Source of the DNA: Polynucleobacter sp.
Lineage (GTDB): Bacteria; Pseudomonadota; Gammaproteobacteria; Burkholderiales; Burkholderiaceae
Direction of reading: 5' to 3'
Assembly (NCBI GenBank): GCA_024642065.1
Contig: JAHEBW010000045.1
Location: 62,001-126,000, forward strand
DNA: 64,000 bases
Shown here one piece after another: positions 52,690-63,206 of this stretch. Numbering within the stretch: the first letter of the stretch is position 1; each line of letters opens with the position of its first letter. The notes under the pieces were generated by a model, which did not search any database, was not told where the DNA came from, and was given only the letters and a program-made list of their open reading frames with translations. Position numbers and translations under genes: made by a program.

Positions 52690-53922
52690 TTATGTTTTCT
52701 TTGATTTGACAGTCTTTTGGGCAATCTTTTTCTTCTCTACTGACTCAAATCTATGTAAATGTTCTCGGACTTGGTCAGTAGTTAAATGAGCAGCATAAAA
52801 CTGGTCAATCATCTGTTGAGATGTTCTTGCATTTCTCGCAAGATGCAGAGTATTCACATTGCCTTTCACTAATCTCATCATGATTGCAGTGTGTCTTAAC
52901 GAATACAACGTCACATTCTTGTCAGTCTGTTCTGCGATACCTGTTCTATCGAGTATTTCTCTGAAGAGTCTTCCTATCACTGACATTGCAGTATCTCGAA
53001 TCTTGTATTGCGGAAAGAATACAAATTCGTCAGGAGATATCTTCTTTTGAGTTTTTAATCGCAAATCACAGAGTTGTTTATAGATGCCAACCGTTGCAGG
53101 CATTGCTTGCACTTCATTTGCAGTTGTTTTTGTTGCGGGATGACTGAGAACGATCCATGCATCTTCTCCGTCTTTCTTGATATTGACGTGTTTATGTTTC
53201 AACACTCGTAAATCAGATGGACGGATGAAAGAATTCACCATGAACTGTATTAATAACTTCATCTCTAGGGTGATGGTGACACCTCGAACGATTGTTTGTT
53301 CAGATGCACACACTTCACTCATCTTAATCAGTGAGTCATATTCTTCATCGGTCAAATAGTCTCGTTTCTGACTGGTTTGCAATTTGCCGTGCACTTTTGG
53401 AAATACTGGCAACTTATCAATCAAGTCATTCGCAATCGCAAATTTGAGTATCTTTCTCAGTACGACTAAGTAATGCGTTTGTGTTGCGGATGAGGAACCG
53501 TCTTTTTTGAGAGTTGCGAGAAAACGACTGATTTGAGCATTGGTGATGGTTTGGATGTCTTGTTCACCGAAAAACGGAACTAATGCGTGATTGAAACGAG
53601 ACAAATCGTTTCTGTAGGTTTGTTTGAGTTGAGTGTTTTCGACTGAATCTAGATACGCACGACCTACTACTGCGAAGGATTTGTTGGTTTCTGATGGATC
53701 ATCGGATAGGACGGAATTGACTAGAGTTTGTTCGTAGAACTTGATGGCGACTTGTTTTGCTTTTTTGACATCATTTGTTTTGGTTGATTGGGTGTGATAT
53801 TTGCCTTGATAGTAGACACGGGTCCAGTAAAATTGACTTGCAGGAGTTAGATATATGACTAACTTTTTAGGATAACCGTTAATCGTTTGAATACTTGATG
53901 GAATGGGGGTTGTTCGACTCAT
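52690..53922 (-). CDS. Tyrosine recombinase (integrase) of E2
   Basis: 410 residues. N-terminal arm-binding region, SAM-like core domain (about 80-180), catalytic domain with Arg in SFIRPSDLRV (about 234), LYSLRHTAIM (Arg and His about 345; the usual first His is Tyr), RTSQQMIDQFY with the terminal Tyr nucleophile. About 130 bp inside attR, transcribed into the element. It inserts at tRNA-Met. Larger than the E1 integrase and not evidently its close relative. Confidence 0.92.
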   Translation of the reverse strand: MSRTTPIPSSIQTINGYPKKLVIYLTPASQFYWTRVYYQGKYHTQSTKTNDVKKAKQVAIKFYEQTLVNSVLSDDPSETNKSFAVVGRAYLDSVENTQLKQTYRNDLSRFNHALVPFFGEQDIQTITNAQISRFLATLKKDGSSSATQTHYLVVLRKILKFAIANDLIDKLPVFPKVHGKLQTSQKRDYLTDEEYDSLIKMSEVCASEQTIVRGVTITLEMKLLIQFMVNSFIRPSDLRVLKHKHVNIKKDGEDAWIVLSHPATKTTANEVQAMPATVGIYKQLCDLRLKTQKKISPDEFVFFPQYKIRDTAMSVIGRLFREILDRTGIAEQTDKNVTLYSLRHTAIMMRLVKGNVNTLHLARNARTSQQMIDQFYAAHLTTDQVREHLHRFESVEKKKIAQKTVKSKKT

Positions 53923-54050
53923 ATTGATGAGTTTACATCGTAAATATAGGGTAGATGACTTAGATACTCACTTAGATACTCCAATTTTATGAAACTTGCA
54001 AGTCATTGATTTATATGATATAATAGTAGGTTTATGAAAAAGTGGGTCTT
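53923..54050. other. Right end of E2 between integrase and attR
   Basis: Non-coding. Two direct ACTTAGATACT copies (53958-53968 and 53970-53980, 12-bp period), the likely arm sites of the integrase, then an AT-rich stretch. TATGATATAATAG near 54015 looks like a promoter -10 region. Confidence 0.6.
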
Positions 54051-54096
<46 letters not shown>

Positions 54097-54103
54097 AATA
54101 CTT

Positions 54104-54132
54104 AATAGCCCATACCTGTATGGGCTATTTTC
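54104..54132 (+). terminator. Original terminator of tRNA-Met
   Basis: 11-bp arms AATAGCCCATA (54104-54114) and TATGGGCTATT (54119-54129), loop CCTG, then T. It begins 7 bp past the displaced CCA end, so it was the tRNA terminator before insertion. Confidence 0.88.
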
Positions 54133-54194
54133 TTTAGTGCCTATCTCAAGTATCCTAGGTCACAACCCAACAAATCATGACTTTGGAGATATTG

Positions 54195-54620
54195 ATGACT
54201 TCTATTATTAAAACGGTATTGGCTTTTGCCTTTGCCTGCTTTGCAACTCTGTCACACGCTGAAGATAAAGTGGTTTATCACATTGATGATGCCTCTGTTC
54301 AAGCCACTAAAGGTTTGCGTAACATTCGCAACCACCTAGATGTTGCTCCTGCCACCAAGATTGTTGTAGTGACCCATGCCAATGGTGTTGATTTCCTAAT
54401 GGATGGCGCTAAAGATCCTAAAAACCCTAATATTGACTACGCATCTTTAGTCGGCGCTTTGAAGGCTAGAGGCGTTAAATTTGAAATTTGCGAAATCACG
54501 CTTAAAAATCGAAGTTTGAAAAAAGAGCAATTCATCATGGATGCTGACTTCACACCGTCTGGAGTGGCTCGCGTGGGTCAACTTCAATCTAGAGAGAGAT
54601 TCGCTTATATCAAGCCTTAA
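54195..54620 (+). CDS. DsrE-family periplasmic protein
   Basis: 141 residues from MTSIIKTVLAFAFACFATLSHA, a signal peptide with TTGGAG 6 bp ahead. The mature part KVVYHIDDASVQATKGLRNI, NHLDVAPATKIVVVTHANGV and ALKARGVKFEICEITL has the DsrE fold with one conserved-place cysteine (FEICE). DsrE/DsrF proteins bind or carry sulfur in some systems; a sulfur role here is inference. Ends at a strong terminator. Confidence 0.85.
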   Translation: MTSIIKTVLAFAFACFATLSHAEDKVVYHIDDASVQATKGLRNIRNHLDVAPATKIVVVTHANGVDFLMDGAKDPKNPNIDYASLVGALKARGVKFEICEITLKNRSLKKEQFIMDADFTPSGVARVGQLQSRERFAYIKP

Positions 54621-54645
54621 TACTCGATTTCAAATAGGTATTGAG

Positions 54646-54676
54646 AACCGCTCAGTTATTAACTGAGCGGTTTTTT
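54646..54676 (+). terminator. Terminator of the DsrE-like gene
   Basis: 12-bp arms AACCGCTCAGTT (54646-54657) and AACTGAGCGGTT (54661-54672) with a 3-base loop ATT and T-run. Confidence 0.93.
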
Positions 54677-54704
54677 ACTTTAAAGCACGTAAAATAGCGT
54701 TTAT

Positions 54705-56042
54705 ATGAAAAAAGTCTATATCCGCACCTTTGGCTGCCAAATGAATGAGTACGACTCAGACAAAATGGCTGATGTACTCAATGCCAAACAGGGATTAATC
54801 AAAACAGAGACTCCTGAGGATGCAGATGTGATTCTTTTGAACACCTGCTCTATTAGAGAAAAGGCTCAAGATAAAGTTTTTTCAGACTTGGGTCGCTTAA
54901 GAGAATTAAAAGCAAATAAACCAGATTTATTAATTGGTGTTGGTGGATGTGTTGCTAGCCAAGAAGGCAAACACATCATTACTAGAGCACCCTATGTGGA
55001 TATGGTGTTTGGCCCTCAAACATTACATCGCCTTCCTGAACTTATCAACGAAAGAAGAAAAACAGGAATCCCTCAAGTTGATATCAGCTTCCCAGAAATT
55101 GAAAAATTCGACAACCTCCCTCCTGCGCGCGTAGAAGGTGGGGCTGCTTATGTATCAATCATGGAAGGTTGCTCAAAATATTGCAGCTACTGCGTAGTTC
55201 CATATACAAGAGGCGAAGAAGTTTCTAGACCTTTTGATGATGTATTGACTGAAGTTGCTGGCCTTGCTCAACAGGGTGTTCAGGAAATTCATTTGCTAGG
55301 CCAAAACGTGAATGCCTATCGTGGCCCTATGAGTGGCTCAACTGAAATAGCTGACTTTGCGATGTTGCTAGAGTATGTTGCAGAAATACCAGGCGTTGAA
55401 CGGATTCGTTTTACAACAAGCCACCCTAAAGAATTTACTCAACGACTGATTGATGCCTACGCGAAAATACCTCAGTTAGTTAGCCACCTTCACTTGCCTG
55501 TGCAACACGGCTCTGATCGCGTTTTAGCAGGTATGAAGCGCGGCTACACCATCCTTGAATACAAGAGCTTAATTAGAAAGTTAAAAGCTGTTAGACCTGA
55601 TCTCACGCTATCAAGCGACTTTATTGTTGGCTTCCCAGGCGAAACAGAAGAAGACTTCCAGCAGCTAATGAAGTTGGTTACAGAACTTAAATTTGATAAT
55701 AGCTATTGCTTTGTTTACAGCGAGAGACCGGGCACACCAGCGGCGAATCTACAAGATAACACTCCGAAAGAAGTTAAAAATAGACGCCTCAAAGAATTAG
55801 TCGCCAAAATTGATGAGCATGTTTTTGAGTTCAACCAACAGATGGTTGGAAAAACAGAGCGCGTCATGATGGAAAGCATGGCTAGAGATGGTCTTCACCT
55901 ACAAGGTCGCACGGAAAATGGTCGAGTAGTCATCATTGCCATTGATACGGAACAGGCCAAACGCCTAATTGGCAAATTGATTGCCGTTAAGTACACAGAA
56001 GCACTACCTCACTCTTTACGCGGGGAGCTTGTCCTTCAATGA
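54705..56042 (+). CDS. miaB: tRNA-2-methylthio-N6-dimethylallyladenosine synthase
   Basis: 445 residues. Radical-SAM methylthiotransferase acting on i6A37 of tRNA. N-terminal UPF0004 domain ([25 protein letters not shown]), radical SAM cluster motif [14 protein letters not shown] (CxxxCxxC with preceding Cys), and C-terminal TRAM domain. Its stop overlaps the ybeY start by 4 bp. Confidence 0.97.
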   Translation: MKKVYIRTFGCQMNEYDSDKMADVLNAKQGLIKTETPEDADVILLNTCSIREKAQDKVFSDLGRLRELKANKPDLLIGVGGCVASQEGKHIITRAPYVDMVFGPQTLHRLPELINERRKTGIPQVDISFPEIEKFDNLPPARVEGGAAYVSIMEGCSKYCSYCVVPYTRGEEVSRPFDDVLTEVAGLAQQGVQEIHLLGQNVNAYRGPMSGSTEIADFAMLLEYVAEIPGVERIRFTTSHPKEFTQRLIDAYAKIPQLVSHLHLPVQHGSDRVLAGMKRGYTILEYKSLIRKLKAVRPDLTLSSDFIVGFPGETEEDFQQLMKLVTELKFDNSYCFVYSERPGTPAANLQDNTPKEVKNRRLKELVAKIDEHVFEFNQQMVGKTERVMMESMARDGLHLQGRTENGRVVIIAIDTEQAKRLIGKLIAVKYTEALPHSLRGELVLQ

Positions 56043-56506
56043 TAAAAAAAGCCTACCGCTTAAATTTGGACCTGCAGTTTGGCACAGCAAAACTGCAGGA
56101 AAAATGGGAAGAAGAAATCACCCCTTTGAAAGTGAAAAAATGGGTGAAGTCAGCGCTACAAGATAACGCTACGATCACACTTCGATTTGTTGGTAGCGCA
56201 GAAGGTAAAAAACTTAACCTAACCTACCGCCATAAAGATTACGCCACCAATGTTCTAACTTTTCCTTATGAGCCGATGCCTGGCGCTGAGGAAGTCTTTG
56301 CAGACATCGTTATTTGTTTACCGGTTGTTGAAAAAGAAGCTAAAGAGCAAAAAAAGACTTTTGAACAACATCTCATCCATTTAATTGTGCACGGCACATT
56401 ACACGCCCAAGGCTTCGATCATGAAGATGATGTGGAAGCGGAAGCGATGGAAGAATTAGAAATTGCCATTCTTAAAAAATTAAAGCAGGTAAATCCCTAC
56501 ATTTAA
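56039..56506 (+). CDS. ybeY: Endoribonuclease YbeY
   Basis: 155 residues. Metal-dependent RNase for 16S rRNA maturation and ribosome quality control. The zinc motif [18 protein letters not shown] fits HGxLHLxGxDH, and [15 protein letters not shown] precedes it. Coupled to miaB (4-bp overlap) and followed by corC, a conserved order. Confidence 0.96.
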   Translation: MIKKAYRLNLDLQFGTAKLQEKWEEEITPLKVKKWVKSALQDNATITLRFVGSAEGKKLNLTYRHKDYATNVLTFPYEPMPGAEEVFADIVICLPVVEKEAKEQKKTFEQHLIHLIVHGTLHAQGFDHEDDVEAEAMEELEIAILKKLKQVNPYI

Positions 56507-56536
56507 TGTAATAAAAATGCGTTATTCTTATTAAAT

Positions 56537-57382
56537 ATGACAACTGAACCTGAGCCCCAAAGTCTTTTAGAGCGTCTAGCAAACTTGCTATCGCCAACCC
56601 CTGCAACACCTTCCGAAAGAAGAGTCGAGCTTCTTGAAACTCTTAAAGAAGCACAAGCGGATGGCTTAATTGACGCAGATGCTTTAGCAATGATTGAAGG
56701 CGTCTTCCAAGTCGGAGAACTATCAGCAAGAGATATTTTGATCCCTAGAGCTCAAATTGATTGGATTGATATCAATGGCTCCATCGAGGATACGATCGCA
56801 GAAGTGATCAAAGCGGCTCACTCAAGATTCCCCGTATACGAAAACAGTAGAGATAACGTTATTGGCATTTTGCTAGCCAAAGACTTACTCAGACACTCTC
56901 AAGAAGAGGACTTTCAACTAAGAGACTGGCTAAGACCAGCCGTGTTCATTCCTGAGTCAAAGCGTCTGAGCGTTTTATTGAAAGATTTTCGCGACCATCG
57001 CAATCACATTGCCATTGTTGTTGATGAATATGGTGGCGTTGCAGGCTTAGTAACCATTGAAGATGTACTTGAACAAATTGTTGGTGACATCGAAGACGAA
57101 CATGACACTGATGATATTGAAGACAACATCACCAGCATGGAAGATGGCAAATTCAGAATCCGCGGCATTACAGAATTAGAACAAGTAAATGAAGTACTAA
57201 AAACTTCATTTGAAGATGAAGATAACGACACTCTTGCAGGCTTCATCCTCAAGCACTTAGGCCGAGTGCCTCACAAAGGCGAGTCAGTCAATATCAATAA
57301 CATTCATTTTGAAGTTCAGCGCGCTGATGCTAGACAGGTGCATGTTCTTTTAGCAAGCCCCCTTCAATCTGATCACAATTGA
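56537..57382 (+). CDS. corC: HlyC/CorC family CBS-domain protein
   Basis: 281 residues: two CBS domains (about 70-190, with VGELSARDILIPRAQIDWI and VVDEYGGVAGLVTIEDVLE) and a C-terminal CorC/HlyC domain (about 200-280). No membrane helix, as for the short CorC of this operon. Linked to magnesium and cobalt efflux through CorA. Stop overlaps the lnt TTG start. Confidence 0.94.
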   Translation: MTTEPEPQSLLERLANLLSPTPATPSERRVELLETLKEAQADGLIDADALAMIEGVFQVGELSARDILIPRAQIDWIDINGSIEDTIAEVIKAAHSRFPVYENSRDNVIGILLAKDLLRHSQEEDFQLRDWLRPAVFIPESKRLSVLLKDFRDHRNHIAIVVDEYGGVAGLVTIEDVLEQIVGDIEDEHDTDDIEDNITSMEDGKFRIRGITELEQVNEVLKTSFEDEDNDTLAGFILKHLGRVPHKGESVNINNIHFEVQRADARQVHVLLASPLQSDHN

Positions 57383-58839
57383 TTCAAGCGCTTTTTTTCT
57401 TCCTACTGGGTAGTGCTTGCTCATGGCTCATTGAGCTACCTTATGGCGGATGGCTCATTATTCTTGGGCTTAGCTTTTCACTGCATCGTATCTTTTCAAA
57501 TCAGAAGCCATTTAAATCTGCCTGGATTTTTAGTTTAGGTTACTTCTGCAATGCTCTTTGGTGGATTTATATCAGCCTTCATGATGTTGGTGGCATGATG
57601 GCACCGTTATCAATTTTTGCTGTAGTAGCACTCTCTTCTTATTTAGCAATTTTCCCAGCAATAGCAATTAAGCTGGCTACCAAAATTAAAGGCCCCATTT
57701 GGCAGGTCTTAAGTATCGCCAGTCTCTGGACAATCTTTGAATGGTTAAGGGGCCAACTATTTACTGGATTCCCCTGGGCAGGTATTGCAGAAACACAAGT
57801 AGATGGACCTTTTTTTGCTTGGGCTCCCATAGCTGGTGGACTCGCTTGCACTTGGGCTGCCTTAGCAATAGCTGGCTTTATCAGTCAGAGCAAAACTAGT
57901 CTTTCAAGCAAATTTATTGTTTGTGTTTCTTTTATTTCAATCAGTCAGATTCTTGGTTTGGCGTCGTTCACTCAACCTATTGGCGAACCAATTGACCTCA
58001 CTTTGATTCAAGGAAACTTCCCTCAGTCTTTAAAATTCAACCCGCAATATTTACAAACTCAAGTGAACTTCTATGAGCAAAGTATTCGGGAGAGTAAAAG
58101 CACCTTAGTTATTGCCCCAGAAACAGCATTGCCAATTCCTCAGAGAAATATCCCCGATTCTTTTTTCAAAAATTTATCAAACAACAACCCCAAGAAAAAT
58201 ATTCTCGTTGGGCTTGTGGGTGAAAGCTCAACTGGTCAATACTCAAACTCAGCACTTGGTCTACAGCTCAATAAAGATCACTACAAGTACAACAAAAGTC
58301 ATTTAGTTCCATTCGGCGAGTTTGTACCTTGGGGTTTCCAATGGTTTGTTGATGCTATGCATATTCCTCTGGGTGATTTTTATCGGGGATCAAAGAATCA
58401 AGATCCATTCATGATTGAGCATGCAGGTGGATTTATTGCTGCTGGCGTCATGATTTGCTACGAAGATGTATTCGGCGATGAATTGGCAGCCAGACAACGC
58501 GATGCTGCAACCAAGCATAATTTATGGATCAATATGACCAATTTGGCTTGGTTTGGTGACAGTCAGGCATCAGAACAACAACTAAGATTAGCCCAATTGC
58601 GATCCCTAGAAACCGGAATCCCGACCTTGAGAGCAACCAATACTGGCATTACGGCCATCATTAACCATGAAGGTCAGGTTGTAGACCAATTGCCATCATT
58701 CCAGCAGGGCATCCTTAAAAACAATGTCCAAGCCTATACAGGGCTCACCCCCTTTGTTAAGTGGGGAGACATGCCTATTTTGTTGCTTTCTTTAATATTG
58801 CTTGTTCTTGGGTGGCAACAAACTAAAAAGTGGTCCTAA
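57379..58839 (+). CDS. lnt: Apolipoprotein N-acyltransferase
   Basis: 486 residues: about six N-terminal membrane helices and a periplasmic nitrilase domain with the Glu-Lys-Cys triad in APETALPIP (Glu), the GLVGES to SHLVPFGEFVP stretch (Lys zone) and VMICYEDVFG (Cys). Adds the third acyl chain to lipoproteins in the inner membrane. TTG start overlaps the corC stop (TTGA), so coupled translation is likely. Confidence 0.95.
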   Translation: MIQALFFFLLGSACSWLIELPYGGWLIILGLSFSLHRIFSNQKPFKSAWIFSLGYFCNALWWIYISLHDVGGMMAPLSIFAVVALSSYLAIFPAIAIKLATKIKGPIWQVLSIASLWTIFEWLRGQLFTGFPWAGIAETQVDGPFFAWAPIAGGLACTWAALAIAGFISQSKTSLSSKFIVCVSFISISQILGLASFTQPIGEPIDLTLIQGNFPQSLKFNPQYLQTQVNFYEQSIRESKSTLVIAPETALPIPQRNIPDSFFKNLSNNNPKKNILVGLVGESSTGQYSNSALGLQLNKDHYKYNKSHLVPFGEFVPWGFQWFVDAMHIPLGDFYRGSKNQDPFMIEHAGGFIAAGVMICYEDVFGDELAARQRDAATKHNLWINMTNLAWFGDSQASEQQLRLAQLRSLETGIPTLRATNTGITAIINHEGQVVDQLPSFQQGILKNNVQAYTGLTPFVKWGDMPILLLSLILLVLGWQQTKKWS

Positions 58840-58884
58840 ACCCCTCAAGAAAGGTAAAATCTCAGGGTTCAGGAAACCTATCAT

Positions 58885-59772
58885 ATGCTTACCTTTCAGC
58901 AAGTCATTCTTACATTACAAAACTATTGGGACCAACAAGGTTGTGCCCTTTTGCAACCTGTTGACCTTGAGGTCGGGGCTGGTACTTCACATACAGCTAC
59001 TTTCCTAAGATCTCTTGGCCCAGAGCCATGGAAAGCGGCGTACGTTCAGCCTTCAAGACGCCCTAAGGATGGTCGTTATGGCGAGAACCCCAACAGACTC
59101 CAACATTACTATCAATATCAAGTTGTTCTAAAGCCTGCTCCAGAAAATATCTTGGATTTATACCTAGGTAGTTTGGAAGCTCTTGGCCTTGACCTCAAAC
59201 AAAACGACATTCGTTTTGTTGAGGATGATTGGGAAAACCCAACATTAGGCGCTTGGGGATTGGGTTGGGAAGTTTGGCTGAATGGCATGGAAGTGACTCA
59301 GTTCACTTACTTCCAACAGGTAGGTGGTATTGACTGCAAACCTATCTTAGGTGAAATCACATACGGTTTAGAGCGTTTAGCCATGTATCTACAAAAAGTA
59401 GAAAACGTTTACGACCTTGTTTGGACAGATGGCGTGAGCTATGGCGACGTCTACCACCAGAATGAAGTTGAACAATCAACATATAACTTTGAGTATTCCA
59501 ATGCCGATTTGCTATTCCAGCAATTTGGTAACTATGAGAATGAAGCTAAACGCTTGATGGAAATCCCTTTAGCTTTACCAGCTTACGAAATGGTTTTAAA
59601 AGCTGCTCACACTTTCAATCTTTTAGATGCTCGTGGAGCCATCTCTGTAACTGAAAGAGCTGCCTATATCGGTCGCATTCGAAATCTTTCACGCAGTGTT
59701 GCTCAAGCCTACTATGAGTCCCGCGAAAAATTAGGATTCCCAATGTGTCAAAAAAATGGAGGTGCAAAATGA
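58885..59772 (+). CDS. glyQ: Glycyl-tRNA synthetase alpha subunit
   Basis: 295 residues of the tetrameric (alpha2beta2) bacterial glycine enzyme. N-terminal [54 protein letters not shown] motif 2, and [19 protein letters not shown] motif 3. Complete. Its stop overlaps the glyS start by 4 bp. Confidence 0.98.
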   Translation: MLTFQQVILTLQNYWDQQGCALLQPVDLEVGAGTSHTATFLRSLGPEPWKAAYVQPSRRPKDGRYGENPNRLQHYYQYQVVLKPAPENILDLYLGSLEALGLDLKQNDIRFVEDDWENPTLGAWGLGWEVWLNGMEVTQFTYFQQVGGIDCKPILGEITYGLERLAMYLQKVENVYDLVWTDGVSYGDVYHQNEVEQSTYNFEYSNADLLFQQFGNYENEAKRLMEIPLALPAYEMVLKAAHTFNLLDARGAISVTERAAYIGRIRNLSRSVAQAYYESREKLGFPMCQKNGGAK

Positions 59773-61904
59773 GTCAAGCACCTTTACTACTAGAACTTTT
59801 CACAGAAGAGCTTCCTCCAAAAGCGCTTAAGAAATTAGGTCAAAGCTTTTCAGATGGCATTAGTCAGTCTTTAAAAAGCCAGGGTCTATTAAGCGACACT
59901 AGCGTCACCACAAGTTTTGCAACCCCACGCCGATTAGCCGTTCACATTTCTGATGTTCTTGAAAAGGCCCCTAATCGTCGTGCTCAAGAAAAACTATTAC
60001 CTGTCTCTATTGCTTTAGATGCTGAAGGTAAAGCAACAGCACCTTTGTTGAAAAAGTTAGCTGCTCTAGGTTACCCAGATGTAGCCATTACATCTCTTGA
60101 AAGACAGGGTTCAGATAAATCAGAAACCTTCTACCTCAGCGTAGATGTTGAAGGTGTTGAATTATCAAAAGGATTACAAGCTGCAATTGAACAAACAATT
60201 AGTAAATTGCCAATTCCTAAAGTGATGCGCTATCAAATTGCGCCAGGCACCCCTCAAGTTCAAGATGTTGAATTTGTTCGCCCTGCACATGGCCTCTTGG
60301 CACTTCACGGCAAGGAACTTGTTTCTATCAAGGCTCTTGGTCTTACCTCGAGTAAAACAACCTTAGGTCATCGCTTCTTATCTTCCGGCCTTATTGAAGT
60401 TAAGCATGCTGATGAGTACGCGACAGCTTTAAAAGAATCTGGAAAAGTTATTGCCAGCTTTGATCTTCGTTTAGAGCAAATGAGAGCAGCACTCATTGAA
60501 GCATCAAAAGGTAAGCAAGTATTGATGCCTGAATCTCTTATGGAAGAGGTCTGCTCTTTGGTTGAATGGCCAGTTGTTTATACCTGCCAATTCGAAGAGG
60601 AGTTCTTAGCGGTTCCTCAAGAGTGTTTGATTTTGACCATGCAAACAAATCAAAAATACTTTGCCATGACAGATGCTAATGGCAAGCTATCTAACCAATT
60701 CTTGATCGTTTCAAACATTCAAACCGAGACACCAGAAGCCATCATTTCAGGTAATGAGAGAGTTGTGAGACCCCGTCTTGCTGATGCTAAATTCTTTTAT
60801 GAGCAAGATCGTAAGAAACCTCTTATCGAAAGAACAGCCCTGCTATCTAAAGTTGTTTATCACAACAAGCTAGGAACTCAACTTGAGAGAACTGAAAGAG
60901 TCAGCAAAATTGCCAGCCTCATAGCCAGCCAACTCAAGAAACACAAACCATCTATAGATGTATCTTTAGCTGAACGTGCAGCAAAGCTTGCCAAGGCTGA
61001 CTTATTAACGGATATGGTTGGTGAGTTCCCTGAGCTTCAAGGCGTCATGGGTCGTTACTACGCATTAAATGACAAAGAACATCCTGACGTGGCTGCAGCC
61101 TGTATGGAGCATTACGCGCCAAGATTTGCTGGTGACCTATTACCGCAAACTGATACAGGAACGATCTTGGCTCTTGCTGATAAATTAGAGACCCTCGTGG
61201 GTATCTGGGGCATCGGTTTATCTCCTACCGGAGAGAAAGATCCTTTTGCACTTCGCCGTCACGCCCTAGGTATTTGTCGCATCTTATTGGAAAAGAAACT
61301 TCCTTTAAATATCTGCGAATTAATTGATACAGCTTTAACTCAATTTACCCAAGCTGAAGTTAAAGAAAATGCTAAAACTGATGTAATTCATCAATTCATT
61401 CTAGATAGACTTAGAGCTTATCTAAAAGATCAAAGCCTAGATGGAAAAAACTATTCAACGAATGAAGTTGAATCCGTTGTTAGCCAATCACCACAATTGC
61501 TAGATGATGTTTTGCAAAGACTTGAGGCGGTTCGCTTATTCAGTGGGCTAGATGCAGCACCTGTTCTTGCTGCTGCCAATAAGCGTATTGGCAACATCTT
61601 GAAAAAAGTTGATTTTGAAATTCCAAAATTAGTGGATAGCAAACTACTAACCTTAGATGCTGAAAAATCCTTAGCCAAAGCATTAGAAGCCATCATGCCT
61701 GAAGTAACGCGTGCATTTGAGCAGGGTAACTTTACGGCGGCTCTTCAAGCATTTGCAACTCTAAGAAATGACATCGATCAATTCTTTAACGATGTCATGG
61801 TGATGGATCCAGATACTGCTTTAAGAAATAATCGTTTGGCATTGTTATCAACCTTGCATAGCTTGATGAATAAAGTTGCTGACATTGGTAAGTTAGCTGC
61901 ATAA
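59769..61904 (+). CDS. glyS: Glycyl-tRNA synthetase beta subunit
   Basis: 711 residues from [20 protein letters not shown]; an eight-residue upstream extension is ignored because ATG 59769 overlaps the glyQ stop. It supplies tRNA recognition: an HD-like middle region ([14 protein letters not shown]), the [15 protein letters not shown] stretch and a C-terminal anticodon-binding domain (DALR-like). Coupled to glyQ. Confidence 0.97.
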   Translation: MSQAPLLLELFTEELPPKALKKLGQSFSDGISQSLKSQGLLSDTSVTTSFATPRRLAVHISDVLEKAPNRRAQEKLLPVSIALDAEGKATAPLLKKLAALGYPDVAITSLERQGSDKSETFYLSVDVEGVELSKGLQAAIEQTISKLPIPKVMRYQIAPGTPQVQDVEFVRPAHGLLALHGKELVSIKALGLTSSKTTLGHRFLSSGLIEVKHADEYATALKESGKVIASFDLRLEQMRAALIEASKGKQVLMPESLMEEVCSLVEWPVVYTCQFEEEFLAVPQECLILTMQTNQKYFAMTDANGKLSNQFLIVSNIQTETPEAIISGNERVVRPRLADAKFFYEQDRKKPLIERTALLSKVVYHNKLGTQLERTERVSKIASLIASQLKKHKPSIDVSLAERAAKLAKADLLTDMVGEFPELQGVMGRYYALNDKEHPDVAAACMEHYAPRFAGDLLPQTDTGTILALADKLETLVGIWGIGLSPTGEKDPFALRRHALGICRILLEKKLPLNICELIDTALTQFTQAEVKENAKTDVIHQFILDRLRAYLKDQSLDGKNYSTNEVESVVSQSPQLLDDVLQRLEAVRLFSGLDAAPVLAAANKRIGNILKKVDFEIPKLVDSKLLTLDAEKSLAKALEAIMPEVTRAFEQGNFTAALQAFATLRNDIDQFFNDVMVMDPDTALRNNRLALLSTLHSLMNKVADIGKLAA

Positions 61905-61908
61905 AGTT

Positions 61909-62469
61909 ATGGCATCTAAAGCTCCTCACTCAAAACTAGTGATCCTTGATAGAGATGGTGTTATCAATGAAGATAGCGACCTTTACATCAAATCACCAGA
62001 TGAGTGGCTACCCATCCCAGGCAGCTTAGAAGCCATTGCAAAACTGAATCAAGCTGGATACCACATTGCCGTAGCTACGAATCAGTCAGGTGTAGGCAGG
62101 GGTTTTTACGACATGGATATGCTCAATGCCATTCATGAAAAATTCCATCGCCTTTTAAGTAAAGTGGGCGGTCATGTTGATGCCATCTTTTTCTGTCCAC
62201 ATACCGATGCTGACAAATGTAATTGCAGAAAACCACTCCCAGGAATGATTCATCAAATTTCTGAAAGATATGGCATTCCTATTAAAGGTGTTCCCATAGT
62301 CGGGGACAGCGTTAGAGATTTGGTAGCTGGAGTTGCTGTTGGTGCAGAACCACATTTAGTATTAACAGGCAAAGGCGAGAAAGCACGCGCAAGCGGAGAA
62401 CTCCCTCCATATACAGCCATTCATCAAGATTTAATGGCTTTTGCTAATCACTTCATACAGCGCTCATGA
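61909..62469 (+). CDS. gmhB: D-glycero-beta-D-manno-heptose-1,7-bisphosphate 7-phosphatase
   Basis: 186 residues of the HAD family. Motif I LVILDRDGVINED, motif II ATNQSGVGRG, zinc-binding CPHTDADKCNCRKP, and motif III/IV VGDSVRDLVAG. Makes heptose for the LPS inner core, complementing waaF at 24932. 4 bp after glyS, and the stop overlaps the next gene's start. Confidence 0.95.
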   Translation: MASKAPHSKLVILDRDGVINEDSDLYIKSPDEWLPIPGSLEAIAKLNQAGYHIAVATNQSGVGRGFYDMDMLNAIHEKFHRLLSKVGGHVDAIFFCPHTDADKCNCRKPLPGMIHQISERYGIPIKGVPIVGDSVRDLVAGVAVGAEPHLVLTGKGEKARASGELPPYTAIHQDLMAFANHFIQRS

Positions 62470-63206
62470 TTTATCTTCGCTCGATTACCCTTTTCTTATG
62501 CATGCTGGCATTTACTCCAGTATGGGCAACAATTTGTATCGTTAGCTTCCCATTGCTTCCAGCATCAAAAAGATATGAATTGGCGCGCGTTTGGAATATT
62601 ACGATCACTTTTTTAGCCAAAGTGATCTGCGGTATCGAATATGAAATTCGCGGGATGGAAAACATTCAGACAATGCTTGATAAGCCAGTTATTTTGCTAT
62701 CAAAACATCAGTCTGCTTGGGAAACCATCGCATTACTGGCATTAATGCCAAAACAACTCTGCTTTGTATTTAAAAGAGAGTTACTCTGGATTCCATTTTT
62801 TGGCTGGGCTCTTGGTTTATTAAGAATGATTCATATCAATCGTTCAAAAACTGCCGCAGCTTCGCAGTCAATTGCCTCACAGGGCAAAAAATATTTATCT
62901 CAAGGCCTTTGGATCATTATTTTTCCAGAAGGTACACGCACACCGGTAGGCACACATCAGGCCTATCACAAAGGTGGTGCACGCTTAGCTAGTGCCACGA
63001 ATGCATGGGTCATTCCTATCGCCCATAATGCCGGACACTTCTGGCCTAAGAATAGCTTCTTGAAATACCCTGGAAAAATTATTGTCTCAATTGGTCCTGC
63101 GATTAGTTCTGAAGATAAATCTGCCGGGCAATTACATCAAAATGCTGAGCAGTGGATTGAAGCTGAGATGCGCGTTATTGATGCGCCAGCTTACAAGCCC
63201 AATTAA
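62466..63206 (+). CDS. plsC: 1-acyl-sn-glycerol-3-phosphate acyltransferase
   Basis: 246 residues. N-terminal membrane helix, acyltransferase motifs: SKHQSAWE (HX4D-like; here the position after H is QSAWE with Glu, a known variant), FKRELLWIP, and IFPEGTRTPVG. Forms phosphatidic acid in the inner membrane. Overlaps gmhB by 4 bp. Its last 32 bp overlap the convergent rsmA 3' end. Confidence 0.92.
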   Translation: MIYLRSITLFLCMLAFTPVWATICIVSFPLLPASKRYELARVWNITITFLAKVICGIEYEIRGMENIQTMLDKPVILLSKHQSAWETIALLALMPKQLCFVFKRELLWIPFFGWALGLLRMIHINRSKTAAASQSIASQGKKYLSQGLWIIIFPEGTRTPVGTHQAYHKGGARLASATNAWVIPIAHNAGHFWPKNSFLKYPGKIIVSIGPAISSEDKSAGQLHQNAEQWIEAEMRVIDAPAYKPN

